A stretch of 64,000 nt of DNA. Origin: Amblyornis subalaris. Lineage: Eukaryota > Chordata > Aves > Passeriformes > Ptilonorhynchidae. The stretch lies in contig JACAXG010000092.1 of assembly GCA_018881555.1 (NCBI GenBank), positions 682,001-746,000 on the forward strand, read 5' to 3'. Positions within the stretch are counted from its first letter, which is position 1; each line of letters starts with the position of its first letter. Positions 24,801-38,369 of the stretch are shown piece after piece. The notes beneath the pieces are model-generated. The model made no database searches. It was given only the letters and a program-made list of their open reading frames with translations, and was not told the DNA's origin. A program made the translations under genes and the position numbers.

Positions 24801-27800
24801 TACTATAACATCAAAGTTCATAACAAAAATTTTCCTTTTTTCTGTTCTACTGATTTCTGATTATATTTGCGCCTGGCAAATAGTTGCCAACTGACCAGCA
24901 CAGGACTGATACAGACAGCAGTAATGCAAGCTTGCTATGCAGTGTCCTATAGCAGCACTTGTAATGTTTAAAAGATTCAGGGCTTGAAAACAGAATGAGA
25001 AAAAAGGGAAGGTTCATAGCTGCACAGCTGGACTGCCATTACCTGACCACACTACACTGAACAGCGGTTGCAAGTGCTCCAATATACATGAGGCTGTTTA
25101 GGCCCCAGCATGGAAGAGGCTAGGTCTCCCTCTTCCTAGCTATTCCTACTCTACCTCTGATAATAAATTCATACCCGCGAGTAGCATGTGNGATTTTTAG
25201 ATTCCTTCAGTACTGGCCTCTGTGTTCAAAGCAGTCTTAGAGATACTGTTTGAGAGGCAGAAATTCCATGTCTAAAAATATGTACCATCTTTCAAAACAC
25301 TCTTCTCATAATACATATCATTGCTATAAACTTATTCTGACTACAGGAGTATATCAGAAATAGCANAGCTGGGTTTTGTTTTTTTTTTGTCAGATTGGAA
25401 ATAATTATATAAGTCAAACATTTTTGATAGAACCCAATAAAATACATTGATTTTGTAAAGTTATAAAAGGAGTTTAAATTAGAGCTTATCAGACTTAAAA
25501 ATTTCAGTTTTAATACTTTTTTTAAAAAAAATCAATAACTTTAGTCTAGGTAACTAAAAGTATTTTCAAAAATTTGAAGAGGGTTTCAAGAACATTTTGT
25601 ATTCAGAGAACACGTATCTGTAATTATATCCTGAGCAAAACAGCTTGAGAGTTCTGGATTGTTGAAAAGGCAACAGCTCTTGATAGAAAAAATTAAAATT
25701 GGGTGCAAAATTCTCAGCATAACAATTTTAAAAATACAGTTTTGTTTATAAGAACTTTTCANCAATTTTGACAAAATTGTCATAAATTATGAGAGAACAT
25801 TTCACTTCAACAAGATAGAATTACAGAAAAAAGAAATAAATGCCTCTTATTTTAAACTTACCTATTAGAGAGGTTTACTGAATTTAACATACTAATACAC
25901 AAAAGGCCCATATTTAATATATACAACCAAGATATATGGGAAAAATACCCCAGGAAAGTAACATTAGATCAGAATGATGCAAACCAAAATGGTGGTTAAC
26001 TTTATCCAAGCAAATAATTGTACATTATACAANACATCTAAATACAAGATAATTAATTTCATTGTTCTTCACAAAAAATATTTTAACAAAGGTATTTATT
26101 TCTATTTAAGATTAAACAAAATCAATTGTTAGAATTTCCTAGAGAAAGGACAATGTTAGCTGATTTTAAGTTAGACATTATCAAATATTATAGAAAGCAA
26201 GTGTACTTTTCTCTGAACTACAGAAATACAAGTAGGCTGTATTTGATTTATTGCCAGAAGGCTTCCTACAATGTCAAATCTGAAGTTCTTTTTTACGAAG
26301 TTCTGAGAGTCAAAATCTCTGTNTCTCTAAGTGATGAAACTCCAGAAAAATGAAATTATTGTTGATCGTCTCTATTTGCACTGACAAAAATCAGAATGTC
26401 CAGACTCTGATTGTGTGTTGGTGTAATATGGGTATTTGGAAAGATTTACAGCCATATAGAAAGTAAAGCTAGAAAGAATATTTGTCCTTGGTAAAGCTTG
26501 AGTNGTTATTGATGTTGTTGTTGTAGAACACATTTGCATAATCATTAGTAGAGGTGATACAAGCGTTATAATAATTACAGCTAAAATCTTCTTTGATATA
26601 GTTTTTCAAAGACAATTTTTTTGTTGATGTCAAGAATCTGTGGAGGTCTGTTTGATTTCAAACATGTTAGTATTCAGTACTAATATCAATATAACAGGCC
26701 AGTAGCTTTTACTCAAATTCAGATGTATACTGTCTTTCCAAGGTCTGTTTCATAGACCATTTCGAAGATTTCATGTGTGGATAGATCATAAAACACAGGA
26801 TGCATGGCCTATCCTGATGACATCCCATTCTTTTATTCTAAAAGATAACCCCTATTCTGAGCGATAAAAATATTCCTTATTTATTACTCCTGTGGTGTGA
26901 AAGAAACAAAAAGCTACCTTTATGGTAGTGGTGATACCAAACACTATATAAAGTTTATCACACCATGATTGTAAATCAAGTGGAAATAGAAGTTTGGATT
27001 AAAAAGAAAAAGGTTCTCCCTATTCACTCACATGGACTAGAATATAAAATATATTATTGTTGCTTTTTGCCTCTGATTTTACATGCTCATCACTTGATCA
27101 CTTATAGCTTCAATAAACTATCATTCTNGTATATTTCCACCAGAACCAANCTCGGTATTAGCTTCTATCAGACATGGGCATGAAGCAAATAACCACATTT
27201 ACTTGAATTTTTTTTCTAGCTNTCATTCTAAAAGGACTTTAATATCTTCCAAGTTAAATGAACAAGTCTGAATCAGGTCGGAATTCATCTAAACAATTCA
27301 CCAACAGAAGCAAATGCCCAAAATGCCTTACATAATTTTATATCTAAAAAAACTCCTATGCTGATATGCAGCAGTCTATGCCTTACTCTGACAGTGAAAA
27401 TAAATTACCAAACTGCAAGAGGAAAAAACAGATGCATTTAAAAGACAAATAGCCATTCCCTCTGAAATTCAAAGTAGTGTGAAATGGAGAAGTCACAGCA
27501 GATCAAAAAAACAAATGGGAAGCAGAAATTCAACTTGCCATCAAAGATAAGAAAGTTCTAAGAGAACTCTTCTGTGCTCTTTCAAGCTCTTGACACCCTT
27601 TGCCTCACAACAGATAATAGAATTGCAAAGGTTGACTTCTGGAACTCTACAGCAAGGAACAGATAAAATGGGATTGTCATTGTCCCCCAAGAACGGGGAA
27701 TTGAAGACAGCTGGCATAGTTAGTAATGCTTAAAGACAGTGCCATTACTTGGAAGACTGGAATCGTAGGCAAATGCCCTAGCTTCCCTCTATTTCACTGT

Positions 27801-28784
27801 TGTGCAATAAAGGCCACTTCTGAAATACTTGTGCATCTAAATGTAGTCAGTTCACTGTAGCTATAAGATATTCATTTCAATCTTTGGCATCAAATCAGGC
27901 TGGCTGTACACTTTCATCCTAGCCTCTGGGTCCATGCTATACTTCCAAAGAGATTCCGTCCAGTGGATTGGAAACTGTGCGGAGATCCCATAAGCACTCG
28001 TTCAAATGATATTTGAGAGGATACAGAATAACAGCAAGTTAAANAAAAGGTCTTGCTTTTAAATGGAATAGCTGAATCCTCAGCTGATCACCTTTCAGAG
28101 TTAGCTGAAAGAAGCCAGCTCACTAGGCTGTTGTAGGGTGACAATACAATGCTGAGTCATGGAGCCCTGTAACAATACCAAGAGAACAAAAAAGCAAGAA
28201 ACAAACGTGGATCAAGTTGCCACAGATTTTCTCTAAAGCACTCCTGGAAATCTTTTCAAAGTTTGAAAGCCTATCATAAATTCAGCGTAACATTTTCCTC
28301 AGATATTTTCTAAATTGTTCTCTGAGAGATAACTAACAGAATGACAGCAGTGGATTGTCATAATAGTCATGGAGAATTAATCACATCACTGCAAATTAGC
28401 CTCCTTTACCTACTTATTCAGAACTGACCTTTAACCAGCAGACTGACATTCTTAAGGCTAGTGGTGAATATTTCATTATCTGGTGAATCCCACTAAACCA
28501 CTAACACTCTCTAAGTACATCAAACTCAAACTTGGTTTTAGTATTCCTTCAAATGTTGCTCCCGGAACTTTTTGCTTCATAATGAGCGCTCCCAAAATTT
28601 GTCATAAAAAAATAATNCTTGTTTATCCAAACACAATAATTGACTCTTCTTTTTATGTAAGGCTAAGTAAGACCATTTGGAATGTCTCCCTCTATTTTAG
28701 CTGTCTGAATTTTGTTTCCAAACAAAAGATTTAATTTAACATGAGAGAAGGAGATGTGGATGTCAGTTTAGGTGATTAAAATCT
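21841..28784. other. AT-rich sequence, no gene seen
   Basis: No gene or identified repeat is seen over nearly 7 kb. A slightly GC-richer part (23.6-24.7 kb and 25.0-25.2 kb) has no readable motif. An A/C-rich tract is at 24702-24730. About 14 isolated N calls fall between 23531 and 28620, the densest cluster in the window. Confidence 0.55.
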
Positions 28785-28812
28785 CACACACACACACACA
28801 CACACACACACA
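28785..28812. repeat. (CA)14 microsatellite
   Basis: Uninterrupted CA dinucleotide, 28 bp, immediately to the left of a GC-richer repeat-like block. Confidence 0.97.
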
Positions 28813-29570
28813 TGAAGGAGCAGAGAGGCACAGTGCCAGGCAGGAGAGCCCTCATAACCCTCCTGAGAAATGAACTCCGGGGTTTTGCACAGCTATCCCA
28901 GGAGAGTGTCACCTCCCACCCATGTCAACATGGGACAACCCACCACCATGAGCCAATGCAGCAGCTCTGAAGGTCACCTTTCTAACTGAGGGGGATCACT
29001 GTCCAGAAGTATGGGGCATATTATGGGATCACACAGGACATTCTAGGATGGTTAAGCGGTGGAACCAAAGGTGGAAAATGGGAGGGAAAAAGGTGGATTG
29101 GGGAGGGACAAGCAAGGAAAAAAATAAAGGAATAAGAGAATAAAAGGAACATGTAAACAGGTGGCTGGCTGTTCAATACACATCTGGCCATACCATGTTG
29201 TCAACACAGTTTTCTCTGCTGGCTTATTAAATTCCATTTTCAACTCATGTGTGTTTATGGGGGTCTAAATGTCAGCAACTGGAATGAGTGTGGGTGTTAA
29301 AGGGTAAGAGGTCTGTACCAGCAGCTGAAGCAGGCCTGGGGCCTCAGTGGCTCATTTGTTCAGGTGCTGGCTGGGAAGATTTGGATCCAGGGGAAGCCAA
29401 TGGGCAGATTGAATGTCTGAGCCCAGCGTCAGGAGGGATCCACATTATGCATGTTCAGCTACATGAAGGTGTGCATGTGTCTTTCCCACTACTGAGCCTT
29501 CCCCATAATCAGTCATTGAGCGGAGTGGGATGAGACCATTGGTGCCATTTGAGCTGAATATATGGCTATT
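28813..29570 (+). mobile_element. Probable ERV LTR-like element
   Basis: A GC-richer block with sharp contrast to its surroundings begins right after the CA repeat ('tgaaggagcagagaggcacagt'). LTR-like landmarks on the plus strand are a purine-rich stretch at 29066-29150 and a variant poly(A) signal context 'ggcttattaaattcc' near 29220. These are followed by a U5-like segment ('tgtgtgtttatggggg', 'gtctgtaccagcagctgaag'). I recognise the style as avian retroviral LTR, but I could not fix its ends or find a target-site duplication. The frame at 29288-29533 is a by-product of the GC-rich sequence, not a gene. Confidence 0.45.
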
Positions 29571-32500
29571 GTGAATCCTCGCTTCACAGGAAGGGAGTTG
29601 CAGCAACCTCAACTCTTTCAGGTTTTGAGATTCAGTAATTACCTAACCTTGGGGACCACAGTATGTGAAATATACGGTAAAATCCTTAGAATAGGTGCAC
29701 ACATGAATTTAGATAGATGTACAATGAGACAAACTGAGAAGAAAAACACTTCTAAAATGGAATAACCAATTGCTTTGCATCATGCATTCCATAGTTTTAG
29801 GTCTTACTCTTCTAATGTTTAATTTCCTCATGCCAGCAATGCAAAGATGAGTATATGTAAACCAGGTGGCCTGAGACTTAAGAGACAACAGTAGGTCATC
29901 CTGGAAAACTGTAGAAGGAAACCCAAACCCTTCTCATTGGTACAAATAAAGGGTTTGTGACAAACTTTCATTCTAATCAAATATGTCAGCCTTCAAATTG
30001 AGGACACTGATGCCCTAGGTAAAGAAAATGCCACTTGTGAAATCTGTAGATAGCAGACCCTGAGTGGTGCAGTATTCTATGATATTATTTAAGGAGCAGA
30101 AAGGTCACTGAAAGTGCCCTGCTTCTGACCAGCAGGAAGGAATGCGGAGGTCCATGGGGGACTGGCTGAATACTGGCTCCTGCACAGAGGACAAGAGAGG
30201 CAGGAGGTTCCCAGGATTGCCACCAGCCAGCATGGAGTCAAACACTGCTGCAAGACTAAGATACATTCCAAATACTTAACAGTTTCTTCACAATAAAAGA
30301 AGAAAGAATACATTAAATTCATGTCAATTGGTAAACCAGATATTATTACAGTCTACATTTCTCCTTTTCTCTCTTCATTCCTCCTTCAACAACCGGGGCT
30401 TGATTCACTGTGAGGAGACAATAAAGATCACTAAGCAATCAGCTGGTCTAGTTTTCCCTGAGTTTGGGATAGAACTCAGGCCAGTGTTTAATTATGTCTC
30501 TTTGAAACAGAAGCTGGCTCTCATTGCTGATCAGAGCATGGTAAATGTACCATGCATATACATTAATAGCATCTGCATATGTGCACATGTATATCTAATT
30601 CAAGACAGATAACTACGCTTAGGAAGAAAGACACATTACACAGATACTCCATGTATATACAGATATAAAAGTATTAAAAAACAAATGGCTTCTGTTTAAG
30701 TTCTGTTTGAAAAGAATGCATAAATTCAAAAAGATAGTTACTTATGAAAGACTTAATACTTCAACTTCTATTGTCAGTACATACAATATTTGCTTGTGTC
30801 TCATATATCCCTGTACACCTAATTAAGTTAATATTTCCTTTTTCTCAGTATGGTAATCTTTCTACTAGAAGTGAAGAGGTATTCTCTCTCTAAAGCAACT
30901 GGTCTTATCAAGCAATAAGCAAACATAACAGGCATTTATTACTGACTGTATTTAAAAATGCCTTTCTCAGACAGTAAAGCTGTGTATATTATAAAATGAA
31001 CAAATAGTAATTAAAATATTGAATTTTAAAATATTTTACTTTGCAAGAAAAACTGTAAGTGACAGAATTCCTTGTGGAAGAAAGATTTATTTCGGGGGAA
31101 AAAAGCCATATGCATTCTGATTTAGCTTTCCAAAGAATTGAACAAAGCCTNACCCAGCTGGGACCCAGTAGTCTGCCTCTAGCTGTGGTAAAAGCCTAGC
31201 GAAGTATTGAAGAAGAAACATAAGAATGTTCATATTCTTAAGAACATTGTTTCATGATATTACAACTGAGGTTCCTTTGTACAGGATCATACTACAGGGA
31301 CACCAGTTTTAATATTCAACTTCTAACAGCTGGCATCTGCTGCTTTAGAGAAAGAGGAACAAATATAATTCTCCTAATTGTCTGAATCATTATTCTTCTT
31401 ACTTCATAAACTACGTCTGCCTCCTGGGTCTGTTTTATAGTGATCTCAGTTTCTTCCAGTTGTCTGCAAATCATTACCAAACTCTTGTCCTATTCTTCAG
31501 GCCTTGTTCCTTCTCTTTATTTGAGAACCAAACATAACAGGTGAGCATATTTAATGCTGCAGCCATGCCAGGTTTATATGTATTCATCACAAACACATCC
31601 CTGTGGATGTCTGCCAATAATGCTTAGATATTGCTTTAAAACTCTGCCTTTCACATCTTTCAGAAGTCTCATGTTTTTTCTACTTATTGCTTCATTTGCT
31701 TACAAGCTCAGACTCTAAGGATCAACTCTCTGCTGCATTGTAAAATTTTACTAATAGAACATAATATCCTAGTTAAAAAAAAAAAAAGGGAATCTATTTT
31801 TCTGTCTATAGACTTAAGTTTTTAGTTTTCCTTTAATGTAATTTCCTGTAAGAATCAAACCCCTGACTTCTGTATTGTCACCACCACTGCTGCAGCNTTA
31901 CTTAGCTAATCCCTCACTAAGACTACACAGCTTCTGGGTAGCATTCTGTGTGCTCTCAGTGGAGTGAAGCAAGGCCTGGTATGCTTAGGAGTGTCGGAAA
32001 ATCATTCATGCTAGCTTGCAAAACTGTGGTTGTGTCCTAAGAGTGTACTTACAGTTGATCATGAGAAACTTTCAACAAAAACAGGTATGAAATGGAAGCT
32101 TTAGAAGCAAGGACTGCCTGTTAGTCTGAGTTTGTACAGTGTCAGGCATAGTATGACTTGGCTCTTGTCAGTCCTTCTGTACTTAGTATGACTAATGGCA
32201 ATTTAAATATATTGAAAAAAAAACAACCACAGTATTTAAAATGTTTCTTCTACATTCTGTTGATTAATCTGTTACTGAACAGGTAGATGCTACAATATTC
32301 TCTTTATACCTTTAATTTTCTGTCACACACAGACAGATGTAGCTTAGTAGTAACTTCTGAATGAAAAGTAGGGCATTGGACAAATCTGATGCAAATGAAC
32401 TCATTTTAATTTTTAATTAATATCACAACATCTCAGATGCATTGTAAGAACTGGTGGGGGGTTAGTAGAGAAAGTTATTAATACTACTAGTGATTTTTCA

Positions 32501-33157
32501 ACAATACCATTGAGATTATAAAGAGGAAAATAAAGCACTTTACAAAACCTACAGAAAGACATCAGCAAAGCAAAAAGGATTTGGCCAAATAAGAGTGGAA
32601 ATACTGACTAAAATTTTAAAATTTGGAAACTAAACACTGAATATTAATAAAAGCGCATGCTGGTCCTATTTTGAATTGACAGAGATTCAAACTGGTTTGC
32701 AGATTAGCTATTTATCTCTGAATTGAGTATAACATTTTGGGCATAAAACATATATGATTAATATAGTGTGAGAAGAATCCCTCGGCTTGAATACAAAATT
32801 ACCGTAACTTGCAGTGGTTTTTAATTACACTGAGGATATTGCAATTGATGAAAAAAATACAGTACTTACAATGGCTGCACATGTGGTTACTCTAATAGTT
32901 ACAGAATTCTTCTAATGGTGTTATAACTGATAGCAATAGAAGCAGTAGTTTAGACTTCACATAGACTTTCAATGACTTCTGAATAAAGTTAAAAGGAATC
33001 CTTCATATGTTATCAGACTCTCTATCTGATGGGCAAATTTAGTAAGAAATTCAAAATTCCTCACCAGAATGAAAAATCATATCCATTTGATAAGTATTCC
33101 CAGAAAACAAAACCAAACAAGAAAAACATTCAACCAAACAACAACAACAACCAAAAT
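29571..33157. other. AT-rich sequence, no gene seen
   Basis: A GC-richer patch at 30090-30250 has a minus-strand frame with many Cys, Ser and Leu but no identifiable domain. An A run lies at 31775-31787. Single Ns are near 31151 and 31897. An A/C-rich tract is at 33105-33150, at the edge of the next entry. Confidence 0.55.
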
Positions 33158-33350
33158 GAAAGTCTGTTTCATTCTTTCTAATAAGATTGAACAGAGCAGT
33201 CAGTAGAAGGTCCTCATCCCAGTCCTGTTTACTGCTAGACGCAGATATTCCAGGCAGAAAACTCTGGATTGCCTCATCAGCTTTCTTTCCCAACAGGACG
33301 GAGTACACATGGGAATCTGCAGTAATCACACAGCCTACTCCCAACTGTAT
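33158..33350 (-). other. Coding-like frame, possible exon or relic
   Basis: The minus strand from 33350 downward is open for more than 60 codons with protein-like composition and use of CTG/GTG/GAG codons unlike the surrounding AT-rich DNA; a sample is VITADSHVYSVLLGKKADEA. An AG lies just before it (33351-33352 on the plus strand), but the pyrimidine tract is poor and no good donor follows. After 33150 the frame runs into low-complexity DNA. I do not recognise the family. It could be a real exon with weak sites, a processed fragment, or a relic of a mobile element. Confidence 0.3.
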
Positions 33351-36300
33351 CTGATTTGTGTACTCTACAAATTATACAAGATTCAGAATTATTTGAGATT
33401 GTTTTAATATTTTTAATATTCAGCAAGTGTTAAACTAAATTCTGCATCATATTTGCTTAATTAAACTAGTTTTTAAAGTGTTTCAGACCCTTTCTTCTCC
33501 TTCAGTCAGGTAGTTGTGCCCTTGAGATATCAGCACTGCTAGAACTTATGGCAGACCAGACAAGAAATTTTTAGCACCTACTCTGGCCAGCTCATGTAAA
33601 CAGACTTATCTCGCTCAAACAGAACTGTGCCTGAATTCATGTCTTTTACATGTCAGTATCTGTGAAATAACCATGCTTTGTTGGATAAAACCTAGAACAA
33701 GATTTTAAACAGATTTAAGTATTTTAGAGTTGAGAAAGGTAAGTGCTGGAATCACCAGGAAGTACCAAAAAATTATGTATTTAACCCTTAATACTTTAAT
33801 TGGGAACTGAGTTGTGAAATGTTCTGAAAAACCTATTGAGCAAATAAATATCTTAATAAAAATTCTCTAGCAATTTCTCTACAAATGCCTTTTGGAAATA
33901 TTTTATCTGAACNTCTGTACATGGCTTTCAGCAGATATAAAGGACTTTTTTCTCCATCAGCTTTTTAAATAACAAATCAGAGGATCGTTTCCGGTTGTTA
34001 CCTCAATATTTGGTACTGATGGCATTTCTGTTGCTTGCAGTCACAATAAAGGTTTGCTCCTTAAGTTAACTATGGAAATGTTAATACCATCTGAGGAGGT
34101 TCAGATCACAAATGATAGATCCTTTATTCTTCATTCCAATCTGTTTTACTGGTGTGTGCTACTTCCGACATGTCCTAAAATGTTACTGCCGTCATTCCAG
34201 GACCCAGCTTTATTCTGCTCTGGATAACAGCAAATAGGCACATATAAGAGCTTTGACAAAGACTTATCTTGCAATTAGTATCACCGAAAGTGGGTCTTCT
34301 TGTTGGTCATACCATTCCGAACCTCACATTTTTTAAATTATTTAGATATTTTCATAAATAATATACTAAGACTACAAATTTCACCATATAACTGTGCTGG
34401 AAACATTGGGTGGAACATGCAAAATTGATTACCGAAGTATAGCAAAGAATTTGTTCATGAATGCATTTGCTCCTCAGAGGATGAAAAGGAAGGAGTGAAA
34501 AACCCGGTTCATTAAGTTGCCTTGCAACCAAAAGCAGAANCATCTGCTAAAATCATGAGCAACCTGATGGCCTGATCAAGCAAGGGAAATGGAAGAATTA
34601 GATGTGCATTTCACCTTGTGTTAAGTTTCGCAGACACCCTTAAGAAGAATGTTGTTTAAGATAGTATCCTTAATGCATGGGTTTGATCTGAAATATGGGT
34701 AGAGAAGTATTGTATGGGATCAGTCATAACATGTACTGTTAAATGACTATCTNTTAACCTACCTTTCTGTTTACGTTTGACTGTTTGCTACTGCGATGTA
34801 GAAAAAGTTCTTTGAAGGCAAGAAACAAAAAAATGAAAGCATAGGCTTGGTCACTTATAGCATCCTTAGAAACATAAACACAAAGTACACATACACTGTC
34901 AGAGTTGACTTGTCTTTCAGATCTGATGCTGAGGATATGAAATGGAGGTAAAACNGTAGAACACATATTTTTACCTCTTTTCAATGCAACTCTCCTTTTT
35001 TCTGGTCTGTATTTTTGCTTGTTCTTGAAGATTGAAACTTCATCTTTCACATTCNCTATTTCACTGAAAAATGCCTTGTAGGGGTTCAGGATAGGTTATC
35101 ATAATCATGGCTGAAGTGGTACATAGTACTTTAGATGAAATTGCATCGACCAAATATATGATTCTGCATAAGCGCATTTGATCCTATAACTGGAACTTAG
35201 TGGGTTTTACTCTTCTACTTTTGTTGCTCCTGGATTATACCAACACAGAAGTGTGATTACTTAAGGACTGCAGAGTCTGTTCAAATGAATCTGATTTGCA
35301 TAGATTCCTCAATGACTTGATGAATTATCTAGTGAAACAGCCTCACATGAACAAACTGGACTGGGAATAACTAGGAGAAANAAAACTGTGAAATATTTAA
35401 AAGGCCTGTTTTCTTTATACTTTTTTTCCCTGTTTCTCTTTTTTTAAGTATTTTGTACTTTGGGATATTTTTAAGTACAGTTTTGTAATATGTAACAGAC
35501 CCTTGCTCACTGTATCATTGAGCTAGAGCTGACTCAGCCTTTACCTTATAAAGCTTTTGCGTACATGAAAGACTGATTAGCTTTTTAGAAACCTCTAAAT
35601 AGTCAGGTCAGAACAGAAACAAGACTTTGTACATATTTTTTTCTATTGCAACCATGAAAAGCAAGTTCCTGCTCTTAGGCTTAGTCTCAGTTAGCTCAGT
35701 GTCTCACCAAATTACAGCAAACTCTTATTCTTGCTTATGATGTTTTACTTTCTACAATCTCTGTAACTCGATGGCCAGAGCCTCATTTCAAACAACTGCC
35801 AACTCTACCCTTCAACTCTGTTTCACATCCTCCAGAGTATCTGCTGTTCCTCCCCAGCATGATCACTGGAGGCAAAAGAAGACATCAATATGCTAAATAA
35901 TAATTATACTTAAACTAATTCGGTTTTAGAGAAACATAAAGAAAGTACAACCAAACAAATCAACCATGCAGTTCATTGGTTCATGTCATTGTTGTATTAA
36001 TACTCGAGAAGTCTTCCCCACCCCTACTTTAATAGTATACAAGTTTGTTCTGTGACCATAGTTAAAATTTCACCATAGCATTGTATTAATCCCAGTAATG
36101 NTTTTTACATGGTGATTCATTATATCCCATGCGATAGTTTAAGGATTATTCCAGTTTACACTCACATAAGTGCCCACCTGCAATGAAATGCAGCTGTGGC
36201 TCAGCCTATGAAGTAAATATTGTGACTGTACATTTTTCTTTAATCAATTCTCTTTATCTCTGCTGAACTAGGATTGGGAAGTTTAGAGGGATTAAAATCT

Positions 36301-36914
36301 TGGTATCAATTTTGCTTTGAATTTTTGCTTCCTTTTCTTCATGATGTTGTTTCTTGAAGAAATTAAATCAGTGTGGTAGCCAGACTGTGCTAGCAATGTG
36401 CTTCCAGCATTTTGTGCTATTCCAGAGGTGTTAACCAAGACAGAATTGGGCTTTGAAAGAATGATTTAGCCAAGTAGCACTTTAAGAAGGAAAGAATAAA
36501 AACTTGAAAAAGCAATATAAATATATTTTTGTCATAAGTATATGAAAAACATCCTAAACATAAAATAAGAGTCACCAAGGAAAATAATTTAACATAATAA
36601 TGAAAGAGCTTTTAAAAAGATGCATGTAAACATGAGACAAAATGGTAAATTTATTCTGAAGGACAGAGTTAAAAACGAACAGAAATTTTCTATTAGAGAT
36701 GCAAACTCTGAAAGTTTCAGTTTAAAAAATTCTCCCCTGTCAAGAGTAGACTAAACAAGAATGTAAAAATGATGTGTGTGTATATACATACAAAATTAGT
36801 GTTTGAAGGATCTGGATGAAGGAAACAGATATCTTTACAAAAAATAAAAAGGGGTTCTCAAATTAGGAGAGAGATAGTACTGCTGCACACCACCAAGCTG
36901 TGACCCTTACTTAC
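33351..36914. other. AT-rich sequence, no gene seen
   Basis: Nothing recognisable. A donor-like 'gaaaggtaagtgc' at about 33736 (+) has no credible exon before it. Isolated N calls recur between 33.9 and 36.1 kb. Confidence 0.55.
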
Positions 36915-37087
36915 CCAAGAGGAGCATGTCTTCACGGTTTCCCCCTGGGGCTGGGGTTTTGATGTGTCTTCTTGTATTGGGCCAGGTGTCCACCAGGGCC
37001 AGGGGGAAGGATGGGTCAGCTAGCACGTGATGAAAACCTGCAGTGATATGTGAAGTGCTGTGCACCAGCAGCCAAAAGAATGCGATA
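36915..37087 (-). other. Candidate exon with consensus splice donor, minus strand
   Basis: On the minus strand an open frame of 76 codons (37137 to 36907) carries a GC-richer, protein-like stretch; a sample is HHVLADPSFPLALVDTWPNT. It runs into the strong donor 'TTGG|gtaagtaagg' (GT at 36913-36914). A plausible acceptor, 'cttatttctttgttctctgag', ends at 37088, which would make a 173-bp exon with the frame open throughout. A second possible acceptor ('atcactgcag') lies nearer the donor. The product is not recognised. Alternatives are a non-coding RNA exon or part of an unrecognised repeat, since GC-rich DNA continues to about 37300. Confidence 0.27.
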
Positions 37088-38369
37088 CTCAGAGAACAAA
37101 GAAATAAGCCAGGTACAGGCCCATATGGTTGCACCACATCAAACCTTCACTGAGGGTCTGTTCTGACCCAGAACATTTTCCTTCTCATGGTTCAGTGGTA
37201 TGAACAAACCCAAATGACTTGAGACAGCCATACAGGCAACTCCCCCTCCATTTGCAGTTTTGTTACAGCAAGCCAGCATGTGGTGGGAGGGAGATGAGCC
37301 ATGACTCTATAGCTTCTCTTTTTCCTGTTGATCTGTTCTCCAACTTGAGTGGGTGAGAAAAAAGTGGTCTGAGAGTCTCAGCTCCTCCCTTGCTCATGAA
37401 CTGTGACATCAAAAGCCTATGCAAATAGTTAGGTATATTCCACTTAGCTCCATGGGCACGTATAAGAATAAAAACCAGTTTCCTTGGGGAGGAAAAAAAA
37501 CCAAAGAAAACTGGGAAGAATAAAAAGAGGCTGAGTCATCAAAGAAAAAGGATGTAGAAAAGGTTCTGAAAATGTTGTCCTCTGAAGGATGTAGGTGGTT
37601 AAAACCTAGATATTTTCTTTCTAAATGAGAGAACAATGAAACTGCTTATGTAACTAGCTCAGTAAGAGGAATGGGAATAGGTTTTTGCTTGAGTTACCAG
37701 CAACGATGAACTGTGATGATCAATTCTTCAAATTACAAGGTGGAAATAATCATTTCAGAACACATTATTAGTCATATTTGGTGCTGCTCTGGAAGTGAAA
37801 ATGGTACTTTTCTGTGAAAAAAGTGAACATAAACAGAAAACTCAAGTAAAAAAATTCCTAATGACTATCAAGGCTGTGTGTGGTGTTCTTGGAGGTTTTT
37901 GATATATCTTTCATTCAAATGTCATATCTGAAGTCTGATCTCTCCTTGTCTCTTTGCTCACTTGTTCTGACACTCTCTATGCTGTCCTGACCCACAGTGC
38001 TGCTCACTTGTGTTACTGTCTGAGATCCCCTTGGTGAGGTGAAAGTTTTTGGAAGAGCCTCATAGAACTCTGTTTCTTTTTTTTTTCTGTGAATTTTGTT
38101 TTACAATAAGGTTGGCTGCAGAGAAAACAGTTCATTCTTCTGTACATGCTGTGCAGAGCACTAACCTTGACAGAACAAGGACATTTTTTCAAATGTAGAG
38201 CTGTGTTCAATTTTTTTTGTGTACTACATACAAATAGGCTTCTTTCACAGCATGCATACATGGGACTTGGTTTTGGAAGTACTTTTGTTATTACTTTATT
38301 TCTTAAACAAATTAATTTATTGTGATAAATGTAAAATAAATGCTTCCATTTCCTTCATTTTATTTAATA
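37088..38369. other. No gene seen
   Basis: GC is moderate to about 37300, then the sequence is AT-rich. There is no readable motif. An A/C run lies at 37492-37510. Confidence 0.5.
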
